Source of the DNA: Ruegeria atlantica
Lineage (GTDB): Bacteria; Pseudomonadota; Alphaproteobacteria; Rhodobacterales; Rhodobacteraceae
Direction of reading: 5' to 3'
Length of the DNA stretch: 64,000 nt
Assembly: GCF_013032005.1 (NCBI RefSeq)
Contig: NZ_WQBE01000005.1
Location: 186,001 to 250,000, forward strand
The position numbers and the translations under genes are program-made. A model generated the notes under the pieces. The model was not told the DNA's origin, ran no database searches, and saw nothing but the letters and a program-made list of their open reading frames with translations. The stretch's first letter is position 1. Each line of letters opens with the position of its first letter. Below are positions 34,581-41,781 of the stretch, piece after piece.

Positions 34581-34994
34581 ATGTATACTCACATTATGTT
34601 CCCAGTTGACTTGCATCTTCCCCCCGAGGTTCGCAAAGCCGCCGATGTCGCTGCTGAAGTTGCCAAGTGGCAGGATGCAAAGATAACCGTAGTCAGTGTG
34701 ACCGGAACTCAACCCGGTGACCCGGTTCAGACGGACGCAGCAGTCAACGAAGAATTGCAGGGTTTCGCCGAGGAACTGGCCAAGAGCGGCGGGACAGAAG
34801 TCGCATACCGCAATATTCACTCGGTCGATGTTGCAGCGGAGGTTGATGGTGACCTGATGCGCGCCGCCGAGGAAATTGGTGCTGACCTGATTGTTGTAGG
34901 AACTCACGCCCCGCGGATCACGGATTATATCTTTTCAAGCCATGCAGGATACCTGGCCAATCACGCCAAGGTTTCGGTTTTCGTCGTGCGCTAA
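34581..34994 (+). CDS. Universal stress protein (UspA family)
   Basis: The 137-residue protein begins MYTHIMFPVDLHLPPEVRKA and ends GADLIVVGTHAPRITDYIFS with SVFVVR, the UspA fold. The ATP-binding G-x2-G glycines are partly replaced (GTHA), so nucleotide binding may be altered. AAGGAGGAATTCGTC precedes the ATG at 34581, better than an upstream in-frame ATG at 34530. An FNR-like box upstream suggests induction at low oxygen. Confidence 0.92.
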   Translation: MYTHIMFPVDLHLPPEVRKAADVAAEVAKWQDAKITVVSVTGTQPGDPVQTDAAVNEELQGFAEELAKSGGTEVAYRNIHSVDVAAEVDGDLMRAAEEIGADLIVVGTHAPRITDYIFSSHAGYLANHAKVSVFVVR

Positions 34995-34996
34995 AT

Positions 34997-35332
34997 CTAG
35001 GGATCGTCAGCCGCAGGCAGTTCAATTTCCAGAAACCGTTCGAACGCGTCCAGATTGACGGGCTCGAACTGTCCAAAGCCTTGCATCCAGACCGACGCTG
35101 TGCGCAGGGCGTCAGGTTCCAGTTTGCACCATTTCACCCGTCCGCGTTTTTCCTGGCTGATCAATCCAGCCTTGGTCAGGATCACCAGATGTTTCGAGAT
35201 TGCGGCCAATGACATCTCGAACGGTTCTGCCACATCGGTCACGGCCATATCATCCTCAAGCAGCATCGCCAGAATGGCGCGGCGCGTGGGGTCGGCGATA
35301 GCTGCGAATACGGTGTCGAGATCATTGGACAT
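34997..35332 (-). CDS. ArsR family regulator
   Basis: The 111-residue protein begins MSNDLDTVFAAIADPTRRAILAML and has the winged helix DVAEPFEMSLAAISKHLVILTKAGLISQEKRGR. The usual ArsR metal site CVCDLC is absent, so it senses something else. C-terminal VNLDAFERFLEIE resembles ArsR proteins that regulate SRPBCC genes, but no such gene is adjacent. A 7-bp half-site cluster (TCAACCA) directly upstream suggests autoregulation. Confidence 0.92.
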   Translation of the reverse strand: MSNDLDTVFAAIADPTRRAILAMLLEDDMAVTDVAEPFEMSLAAISKHLVILTKAGLISQEKRGRVKWCKLEPDALRTASVWMQGFGQFEPVNLDAFERFLEIELPAADDP

Positions 35333-35340
35333 GCCTTCGC

Positions 35341-35408
35341 TCAACCACAGCCTTCGAGTTTGGTCAACCATTTGGTTGAATATGCGGATTCAGGGGTTTT
35401 GGTTGAAG
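35341..35408. promoter_or_regulatory. Operator cluster upstream of arsR
   Basis: TCAACCA occurs at 35341-35347 and 35364-35370, and its complement TGGTTGA at 35373-35379 and 35402-35408. The inner pair forms the perfect 16-bp palindrome TCAACCATTTGGTTGA. The array overlaps the expected promoter of the ArsR gene. Confidence 0.55.
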
Positions 35409-35504
35409 CCGCTGCGCTTGCGCAGGTTTTGCCTCTGCTGAGGTTGGGTGAAAAATTATTAAAATCAATTATTTAAACTGCGGCAATTCGATTGCTCAAC
35501 GCCG

Positions 35505-35533
35505 TTGACTCTGTGCGCCTTGCCCCTTAGCAC
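35505..35533 (+). promoter_or_regulatory. Possible promoter of the atp (F0) operon
   Basis: TTGACT and TAGCAC are separated by 17 bases, about 30 bases upstream of the atpI GTG. The -35 is good and the -10 poor. Confidence 0.3.
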
Positions 35534-35563
35534 CCTACCCAAGACTGTGCGAGGGAAACGCCC

Positions 35564-35896
35564 GTGACCGATGATGACCAAAAGCAGCGTATGGCGCAGC
35601 TGGAGGCGAAGATCGAGGCGGCGAAAAAGGCTAAGCAGCCAAAGCCTCGTGCAGATGCTGACGTGTCCGGGGGCGAGCTTGCCTGGAGGATGGTCATCGA
35701 AATGGTATCCGGTCTGGGGATCGGATTTGGCATCGGATACGGGCTGGACAGCCTGCTCGGGACGATCCCGATCTTTCTGGTGCTGTTCACATTGCTGGGC
35801 CTTGTCGCCGGAGTGAAAGTAATGCTCCGCAGCGCCAAAGAGGTTCAAGAGAAACAAACGGCAGCGACAGCTGCCGAGAAGGACGAGAGGGACTGA
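35564..35896 (+). CDS. atpI: ATP synthase accessory protein AtpI
   Basis: The 110-residue protein has a charged N-terminal coiled part ([18 protein letters not shown]) and two membrane helices ([41 protein letters not shown]), as AtpI of alphaproteobacteria. AtpI assists c-ring assembly. The GTG start follows GAGGGAAACG. First gene of the F0 operon. Confidence 0.93.
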   Translation: MTDDDQKQRMAQLEAKIEAAKKAKQPKPRADADVSGGELAWRMVIEMVSGLGIGFGIGYGLDSLLGTIPIFLVLFTLLGLVAGVKVMLRSAKEVQEKQTAATAAEKDERD

Positions 35897-35898
35897 AC

Positions 35899-36657
35899 GT
35901 GGCAACTGAGACCACCGCAGCAGAAGGCAGCAGCCTGGTTTTCCACCCGATGGATCAGTTCATCGTCAAACCGCTTTTCGGTGACGGTACAATTGCATGG
36001 TACACGCCCACCAACGTGACCCTGTGGATGTTCCTGGCGATTGCCGCGATCTTTGCTCTGCTGGTTCTCAGCACTTCGAAACGCGCGATTGTTCCGACCC
36101 GGATGCAGTCGGTGGCTGAACTGGCCTATGGTTTCATCTACAAGATGTTGGAAGACATCTGCGGCAAGGAAGGCGTTAAGTACTTCCCCTATGTCATGAC
36201 CCTGTTCATGTTCATCGTCTGCGCAAACTTCCTGGGCATGATCCCGACGTCCTTTACCACCACATCGCATTTCGCCGTGACCATCCCGCTGGCGTTGGCC
36301 GTGTTCCTGACCGTGACTGTTCTGGGTTTCGTCAAGAACGGTGCCGCGTTTCTGGGTCTGTTCTGGGTCTCCAGCGCACCGCTGGCCCTGCGTCCGGTTC
36401 TGGCGATCATCGAGCTGATTTCGTACTTCGTACGCCCTGTCAGCCACTCCATTCGTCTTGCCGGCAACGTCATGGCGGGCCACGCGGTTATCAAGGTGTT
36501 CGCAGGCTTTGCCGCGATCGCCGTGATCTCGCCCGTGTCTGTTCTGGCGATCACCGCAATGTATGGCCTCGAGGTCCTTGTGTCCTTTATCCAGGCCTAC
36601 GTTTTCACCATTCTGACCTGTGTCTATCTGAAAGATGCGCTGCATCCGTCGCACTAA
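35899..36657 (+). CDS. atpB: F0F1 ATP synthase subunit a
   Basis: The 252-residue membrane protein has the essential Arg in the penultimate helices ([22 protein letters not shown]) and the C-terminal helix [20 protein letters not shown]. It forms the proton half-channels against the c ring. The GTG start lies 2 bases after the atpI stop. Confidence 0.97.
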   Translation: MATETTAAEGSSLVFHPMDQFIVKPLFGDGTIAWYTPTNVTLWMFLAIAAIFALLVLSTSKRAIVPTRMQSVAELAYGFIYKMLEDICGKEGVKYFPYVMTLFMFIVCANFLGMIPTSFTTTSHFAVTIPLALAVFLTVTVLGFVKNGAAFLGLFWVSSAPLALRPVLAIIELISYFVRPVSHSIRLAGNVMAGHAVIKVFAGFAAIAVISPVSVLAITAMYGLEVLVSFIQAYVFTILTCVYLKDALHPSH

Positions 36658-36705
36658 GGTCTGATACCCCAACATCGAAACTTCCAATTCGTAAGGAGAA
36701 ACATC

Positions 36706-36930
36706 ATGGAAGGCGATCTCGCACACATCGGCGCAGGCCTGGCAGCAATCGGTTCCGGCGCAGCCGCAATCGGGGTGGGCAACGTTGCAGGCAACTTCCT
36801 GGCCGGCGCCCTGCGCAACCCTTCGGCGGCTGCGTCGCAAACCGCAACCCTGTTCATCGGTATCGCATTCGCAGAAGCCCTGGGGATCTTCGCATTCCTG
36901 GTCTCGCTGCTGCTGATGTTCGCCGTATAA
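36706..36930 (+). CDS. atpE: F0F1 ATP synthase subunit c
   Basis: The 74-residue protein has two helices with the proton-carrying Glu in [20 protein letters not shown] and the [17 protein letters not shown] packing motif. GAAGGAGAAACATC-like sequence AAGGAGAAACATC precedes the ATG. A hairpin follows the gene, which may help the high copy number needed for the ring. Ion specificity: no Na+-binding pattern seen, so H+ is expected. Confidence 0.97.
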   Translation: MEGDLAHIGAGLAAIGSGAAAIGVGNVAGNFLAGALRNPSAAASQTATLFIGIAFAEALGIFAFLVSLLLMFAV

Positions 36931-36954
36931 TCTGCGGAACCTGATCCTTACGCG

Positions 36955-36985
36955 CAGGTGGGCCCAAGCCATAGCGGCCCGCCTG
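36955..36985 (+). promoter_or_regulatory. Intercistronic hairpin between atpE and atpF'
   Basis: CAGGTGGGCC pairs with GGCCCGCCTG (10 bp, one G-U) around an 11-base loop, 24 bases after the atpE stop. No U-tract follows, so it is more likely an mRNA-stabilising element than a terminator. Confidence 0.5.
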
Positions 36986-37016
36986 TTGTAAAGACAACGT
37001 TCCGACGGAGGACAAC

Positions 37017-37568
37017 ATGGCGACTGAACCTATTGCCGAAGAAGTAGTTGGCAAATGCGTAGACTCCCATGGCTCGGCCATCGGGATGCCGCAGCTCTGC
37101 TTTGATTGGTTCCCCAACCAGATTTTCTGGCTGGTCATCACGCTGGTCGTCATCTTTCTGGTCCTGTCCCGCGTGGCCTTGCCGCGCATCGCGGCAATCC
37201 TGGCTGAACGTCAGGGGACCATTACAAATGACCTGGCTGCGGCCGAAGATCTGAAGGCCAAAGCGGTCGAGGCCGAAGAAGCCTATAACAAGGCGCTGGC
37301 CGATGCCCGTTCTGAGGCGCAGCGTATCGCTGCCGAAGCACGCGCCGAAATTCAGGCTGGTCTGGATGACGCGATCGCCAAGGCGGACGCGGAAATCGCT
37401 GCAAAGGCGGCTGAATCGGAAAAGGCGATCGCCGATATCCGTGCAGGTGCGCTGGAAAGCATTCAAGTGGTTGCCAAGGACACGGCGGCTGAACTGGTTA
37501 CTGCTCTGGGCGGTGAGGCGGATGCCAAAGCCATTGACGGTGCTGTTGACGCGCAGATGAAAGGATAA
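37017..37568 (+). CDS. F0F1 ATP synthase subunit b'
   Basis: The 183-residue protein has an N-terminal region with a membrane helix ([20 protein letters not shown]) followed by a long Ala/Glu coiled coil ([36 protein letters not shown]). It pairs with subunit b in the peripheral stalk, as in photosynthetic and related alphaproteobacteria. Its 30-residue N-terminal stretch contains two Cys (KCVDSHG, QLCFDW). GACGGAGGACAAC precedes the ATG. Confidence 0.95.
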   Translation: MATEPIAEEVVGKCVDSHGSAIGMPQLCFDWFPNQIFWLVITLVVIFLVLSRVALPRIAAILAERQGTITNDLAAAEDLKAKAVEAEEAYNKALADARSEAQRIAAEARAEIQAGLDDAIAKADAEIAAKAAESEKAIADIRAGALESIQVVAKDTAAELVTALGGEADAKAIDGAVDAQMKG

Positions 37569-37573
37569 GCGAC

Positions 37574-38134
37574 ATGCGGAACACTCTTGCCCTTATCCTG
37601 ACCTTTGGCGCTGCCAGCCCCGCGCTGGCCGCAAGCGGCCCGTTCTTCTCGCTTGGAAACACCGACTTTGTGGTCCTGTTGGGCTTTATCGTCTTCATCG
37701 CGGTCCTGTTCTATTTCAAGGTGCCGGGTATGATCGGTGGCGCGCTGGACAACCGCGCCGAAGGCATCAAGTCCGAGTTGGATGAAGCCCGTGCCCTACA
37801 CGAAGAAGCCCGCACCCTGTTGGCCTCGTACGAGCGCAAGCAACGCGAAGTTCAAACGCAGGCAGACGCGATTGTGGCGGCTGCAAAAGACGACGCCGCG
37901 CTGGCGGCCGAACAGGCCAAGGCCGATCTGGAAAAATCCATTGCGCGCCGTCTGGCCGCTGCACAGGATCAGATCGCATCTGCCGAGGCTTCGGCAGTTA
38001 AAGAAGTGCGTGATCAGGCGATTACCGTTGCTGTTTCGGCGGCAAATGCGGTTCTGGCCAAGCAGATGACGGCGACGCAGGCGAACAAGCTGATCGACGC
38101 TGCAATTGCCGATGTGGGCGAAAAGCTGCACTAA
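37574..38134 (+). CDS. atpF: F0F1 ATP synthase subunit b
   Basis: The 186-residue protein starts with a signal-peptide-like segment ([19 protein letters not shown]), then the membrane anchor [21 protein letters not shown] and a coiled coil. It begins 5 bases after the b' stop and ends the operon before a strong terminator. F1 genes are not in this window, as expected for the split alphaproteobacterial arrangement. Confidence 0.95.
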   Translation: MRNTLALILTFGAASPALAASGPFFSLGNTDFVVLLGFIVFIAVLFYFKVPGMIGGALDNRAEGIKSELDEARALHEEARTLLASYERKQREVQTQADAIVAAAKDDAALAAEQAKADLEKSIARRLAAAQDQIASAEASAVKEVRDQAITVAVSAANAVLAKQMTATQANKLIDAAIADVGEKLH

Positions 38135-38156
38135 GATCTTCGCATGATGAAATTGA

Positions 38157-38184
38157 AAAACCCGGCCTCAAAGCCGGGTTTTTT
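38157..38184 (+). terminator. Rho-independent terminator of the F0 operon
   Basis: AAAACCCGGC pairs with GCCGGGTTTT around a 6-base loop and is followed by TT-CTTTCTT. It lies 23 bases after the atpF stop. Confidence 0.87.
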
Positions 38185-38203
38185 CTTTCTTACGATGCGA
38201 AGA

Positions 38204-38893
38204 TCAAGCCGCTGAGCGTTGATTTGGCAGCCGGTTCAGAATGTCCGCATATTTGGCTGAGGCGACAAACAGTTCCGGTAGTTCGCTCAGTACAGCGTCG
38301 ATGGGATCGTAAACCGCCGACGCTTGATCTAGAATCTCATCGGGTATGGATTTCTTTGCGCGTTCTATTCTTTCGGGCAGGGAAAAGTTCAACTCCAGAA
38401 AATCGGCAACTTCGCTCTGTCTGCGCCAGATGGCATCATAGCTCAGGCACAAGACAGGCACGTTTTCGAACGTGGCCCATTGCCTCATCTGCTCTGCTTG
38501 GTTGAGAACGTCATATTTGAACAGATCCTCAAAAGTTCCTTTGGCGTGAAGATGTGCGAAATGCTGACGGATCCAGTCGCGACCATAGCGACCAAGCACG
38601 GAATAGACCGAAAGCGCCGAGTCTTTTGTCGGGCCATAGCAGAACAAGACCTTGACGTTGTCACGACCTCTCAGCACGCCGGGAAAATCATGTGTTTTGA
38701 CAAGGTTTCCCTGATGTAATTCGGCCTGTGCCAGCTCCATTTCAAAGGTCGCCTTGGGCTTGGGCCACACACGCCGCCGCTTTTGCGCCTTCCACAAAGC
38801 ATCAAACATGAGCGTGCTACCGGATCGACCGTTGCTGGCAACGATCAAACAGGGGTTCGTTTTTGGGCGTTGCCCGGGTTTGAAAAGGATCAT
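38204..38893 (-). CDS. P-loop sulfotransferase-like protein
   Basis: The 229-residue protein has a PAPS-type P-loop CLIVASNGRSGSTLMFDAL near the N-terminus and VKTHDFPGVLRGRD, LSVYSVLGRYGRDW, consistent with a nodulation/glycan-type sulfotransferase. It is not closely similar to the one at 24.1-24.9 kb. The start is uncertain: ATG at 38893 or GTG at 38902, neither with a good ribosome site. Acceptor unknown. Confidence 0.82.
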   Translation of the reverse strand: MILFKPGQRPKTNPCLIVASNGRSGSTLMFDALWKAQKRRRVWPKPKATFEMELAQAELHQGNLVKTHDFPGVLRGRDNVKVLFCYGPTKDSALSVYSVLGRYGRDWIRQHFAHLHAKGTFEDLFKYDVLNQAEQMRQWATFENVPVLCLSYDAIWRRQSEVADFLELNFSLPERIERAKKSIPDEILDQASAVYDPIDAVLSELPELFVASAKYADILNRLPNQRSAA

Positions 38894-39070
38894 GTCAGGC
38901 ACCAGGGTTTCAGCGACGGTTAAGGTTCGCGACTTGCCTGTTTAATTGGTTTAGCTGCGGGTCAATATCCAGCAGATAACCAGCAGAAATTGCGTAATAA
39001 ATTATGAACTTTTTGTGTTCGGATTTGAGTCGCGACAGTTGTGCGCTGCACTGATACCTCGCGCGCCTCT

Positions 39071-39841
39071 TCAGGTTTGACCGGTCTCATGCTGCAGCCG
39101 TTGCTGTGCGATGGCTTCGTTTCGCAGGGCTTTCTGGTGATCTTCCATACAGCTCTGGACATAGTTCAGATGCTGCTGGACTGCATCGCGGGCTGCATCG
39201 GGGTCGCGTACCTGCAGGGCCGTGTTGATCGCGCGGTGCTGGTCCAGAATGGCACCACGCGTTGTGCGCTGCTGAAACATCATCTGACGATTGTAGAACA
39301 CGCCCTGTTGCAGCAGGTCGTACATCGACCGCATCATATGCAGCATAACTACGTTGTGGCTGGCCTCGATGATGGCCATGTGGAATTGCGCATCCAATTG
39401 TGCCTCGTCCTGAGGGGCGTTGCGCGCATGCGCAGCCTGCATCTTGTCGAAAATCGCCTGAACCACTTTCAAATCGCTGTCTGATCCCAGCCGTGCGGCA
39501 CGCTCGGCCGCCAACCCTTCTAGATCGCGGCGGAAAGACAGATAGTCGAACACTGCTTCTTCGTGGCTGCTGAACAGCCGAACCAGCGCCGGGGAAAAGG
39601 CAGAGCCCAGAACCTCGGCCACATAGATACCGGACCCGGCCTTGGCGGTCAGCAACCCCTGATCCTGCAATTCCGAGATCGCTTCGCGCAACGAGGGGCG
39701 CGATACGCCCAGCCGCTCTGCCAACTCGCGTTCCGCCGGAAGCCGCTCGCCTGGGCGCAGGATGCCACGCAGGATCAGCAATTCGATCTGTTTCACCACT
39801 GCGATGGACAGCTTTTCAGTCTGGACTTTTTGAAAGGGCAT
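39071..39841 (-). CDS. GntR/FadR-type (FCD) transcription regulator
   Basis: The 256-residue protein has the N-terminal wHTH (VVKQIELLILRGILRPGERLPAERELAERLGVSRPSLREAISELQDQGLL) and an all-helical FCD domain whose metal-ligand Asp/His set is visible (LDAQFHMAIIEASHN, QHRAINTAL, DAVQQHLNYV). It belongs to the PdhR/LldR group. The ATG at 39841 replaces a TTG 24 bases upstream. A TGGTCA-N7-TGACCA site upstream suggests autoregulation and control of the divergent aminotransferase. Confidence 0.93.
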   Translation of the reverse strand: MPFQKVQTEKLSIAVVKQIELLILRGILRPGERLPAERELAERLGVSRPSLREAISELQDQGLLTAKAGSGIYVAEVLGSAFSPALVRLFSSHEEAVFDYLSFRRDLEGLAAERAARLGSDSDLKVVQAIFDKMQAAHARNAPQDEAQLDAQFHMAIIEASHNVVMLHMMRSMYDLLQQGVFYNRQMMFQQRTTRGAILDQHRAINTALQVRDPDAARDAVQQHLNYVQSCMEDHQKALRNEAIAQQRLQHETGQT

Positions 39842-39858
39842 GTCGGCTTTTCCGAAAT

Positions 39859-39877
39859 TGGTCAAATCATATGACCA
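39859..39877. promoter_or_regulatory. FadR-type operator between the regulator and aminotransferase genes
   Basis: TGGTCA and TGACCA flank a 7-base spacer; the TGGT...ACCA arms are typical of FCD regulators. A second palindrome-like TTGACCGGTTCAA is at 39885-39897. Confidence 0.5.
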
Positions 39878-39991
39878 CGTAATATTGACCGGTTCAAGAA
39901 CAGGTGAATGTTGGTTCGGAAAATTAGGTCAGAATGATTGACATTAAGTAATTCGCGCTTAGTCTGCCCTGCGAGGTAGGGGAGGAGACCA

Positions 39992-41191
39992 ATGTCGACC
40001 AAAGACCTGTTTGCCACGCGAACAAAGCGGATGAAGGCGTCCGAGATACGCGAATTGCTCAAGCTGTTGGACCAGCCGGGCATTATTTCCTTCGCGGGAG
40101 GAATTCCGGATCCGGCGTTGTTTCCAGCAGAGGGTTTTGCCGCTGCGTTCCAGAATGCACTGGGCACTGAACTAAAAGATCAGGCGCTGCAATATTCCGT
40201 CAGCGAGGGCTATGCCCCGTTGCGTGAATGGCTGGTCGATCATATGCGCCAGATCGGGATCGACTGCGGGCTTGATAACATCCTGATCACGTCGGGTTCG
40301 CAGCAGGCACTGGACTACTTGGGCAAGTTGTATCTGTCGCCGGGTGATACAGCACTGGTCGGATGGCCCACCTATCTGGGGGCATTGGCCGCGTTCAATG
40401 CTTATGAACCGCGCTTTGACCGGCTTGGCATCAACGGCAACCGCAGGGCGGCTGAATACGCTGCCGCAGCGGGTGAGGGGGCTGTTAAATTTGCGTATCT
40501 GTCGCCTGACTTTGCCAACCCGACCGGAGAAACTGTAGACCTGCGCGGCCGCGAAACCCTGCTCGATCTGGCGGACGAATTGAACTGCGCTGTGATCGAA
40601 GACGGCGCCTATCAGGCCCTGCGCTATGATGGGGAAGCAATTCCGCCAGTTCTGGCGTTGGAATTGGCGCGCAAAGGGTCGATCGAAAACTGCAGGACGA
40701 TTTATTGTGGCAGCTTCTCGAAAACTTTGTCTCCGGGTCTGCGGGTGGGATGGGTCGTGGCGGCCAAGCCGGTGATCTCGCAGCTGGTGTTGATGAAACA
40801 GGCGGCTGACTTGCATTCCGCGACGATCAACCAAATGGCTATCAACGAAGTGGCGCGTGCCTGCTTTGATACGCATATCCCCATGTTGCGCCGCGTTTAC
40901 GGCGCACGACGCGATGCGATGCTCAGCGCATTGCGCGAACATATGCCCGATGGGGTGGACTGGACCAAGCCCGAGGGCGGCATGTTCATTTGGGTGACCT
41001 TGCCCAAGGGGCTGAGCGGGGCTGATTTGCTGGCCAAGGCGCTTGAGACGGTGAAGGTGGCTTTTGTTCCAGGCCAGGCGTTCTTTCCGGACGAAACCGG
41101 GGCCAATACTATCCGTCTGAGCTTTTCGAATTCGGATGAGGCAACAATCCGCGAGGGTATCCGCCGGTTAGGCGACGTCCTGCGAACCTAA
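39992..41191 (+). CDS. PLP aminotransferase, 2-aminoadipate/aromatic type (class I)
   Basis: The 399-residue enzyme has SFAGGIPDPALFP (31-43), PLP-ring Asp204 in IEDGAY, Lys244 in GSFSKTLSPGLRVGW and a C-terminal substrate Arg in TIRLSFSN. This is the LysN/MocR-aminotransferase subgroup, which transaminates 2-aminoadipate, branched or aromatic amino acids. GGGAGGAGACCA precedes the ATG. It is divergent from the FCD regulator, its likely controller. Confidence 0.9.
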   Translation: MSTKDLFATRTKRMKASEIRELLKLLDQPGIISFAGGIPDPALFPAEGFAAAFQNALGTELKDQALQYSVSEGYAPLREWLVDHMRQIGIDCGLDNILITSGSQQALDYLGKLYLSPGDTALVGWPTYLGALAAFNAYEPRFDRLGINGNRRAAEYAAAAGEGAVKFAYLSPDFANPTGETVDLRGRETLLDLADELNCAVIEDGAYQALRYDGEAIPPVLALELARKGSIENCRTIYCGSFSKTLSPGLRVGWVVAAKPVISQLVLMKQAADLHSATINQMAINEVARACFDTHIPMLRRVYGARRDAMLSALREHMPDGVDWTKPEGGMFIWVTLPKGLSGADLLAKALETVKVAFVPGQAFFPDETGANTIRLSFSNSDEATIREGIRRLGDVLRT

Positions 41192-41236
41192 ATGCAGGAA
41201 AGGTTCTGTTAACCATATTGCGGCAATGCTGGCCGT

Positions 41237-41647
41237 ATGATCCGGTATCTGTTCCTCCTATCGGTGCTGGCCGCCTGTTCGGCCGGCACCCCCTATTTCC
41301 GGGATATCCCTGCAACCCGCATCGCCGTGAACGGCAGTGTCTTTGACGTACGCGTGCGCGGGGATCTGGCCGAGGCCGTGCGGATCAACACCCAATACGC
41401 CCCGCGTTTGGGGCCGATCAAAGATCGGGCGGGGCTGGCCATGGCGCAGGTTTCGGGCTGTCCAATCCTGGATGTACTGGGCGACGCCGCGGTGACCGTT
41501 GGTGTGCTGGGCTGTGACCGCGAAGCGGGGGAACGTCTGTTGCTGACCGCCATCTCGACACCGAATTACGAATGCGTCGATTATGGTGTTTATGAGGATA
41601 TCGGGAAGGAGTACGGCCTTCAGGTGTTCGAGTGTACGCCGTACTGA
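41237..41647 (+). CDS. Small predicted lipoprotein
   Basis: The 136-residue protein begins MIRYLFLLSVLAACSAGTPYFRD with lipobox LAAC (Cys14). The mature part has beta strands and four further Cys (SGCPILDVLGD, LGCDREAG, YECVDYG, FECTPY) that could form two disulfides. No known family. It is 45 bases downstream of the aminotransferase. Confidence 0.82.
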   Translation: MIRYLFLLSVLAACSAGTPYFRDIPATRIAVNGSVFDVRVRGDLAEAVRINTQYAPRLGPIKDRAGLAMAQVSGCPILDVLGDAAVTVGVLGCDREAGERLLLTAISTPNYECVDYGVYEDIGKEYGLQVFECTPY

Positions 41648-41712
41648 GATACGCGTATTCCTGCGCATTTCGGCAAGATATTGTGGATAAGTCGGGGTGA
41701 TATCCCATATCC

Positions 41713-41752
41713 TGCGCAACTTCGTTGACTCAGCCCCCATCCGTTGCGCAGA
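41713..41752. promoter_or_regulatory. Perfect 9-bp inverted repeat upstream of smc
   Basis: CTGCGCAAC (41713-41721) and GTTGCGCAG (41744-41752) are separated by 22 bases that contain TTGACT, a -35-like element. The right arm ends 29 bases before the smc TTG. Confidence 0.4.
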
Positions 41753-41781
41753 CTTCCTTCACATAGGAATCACAGGACTCA

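Noticed and set aside
35845..36972. 375-codon open frame on the minus strand
   Set aside because: Antisense to atpB and atpE, whose functional residues are intact.
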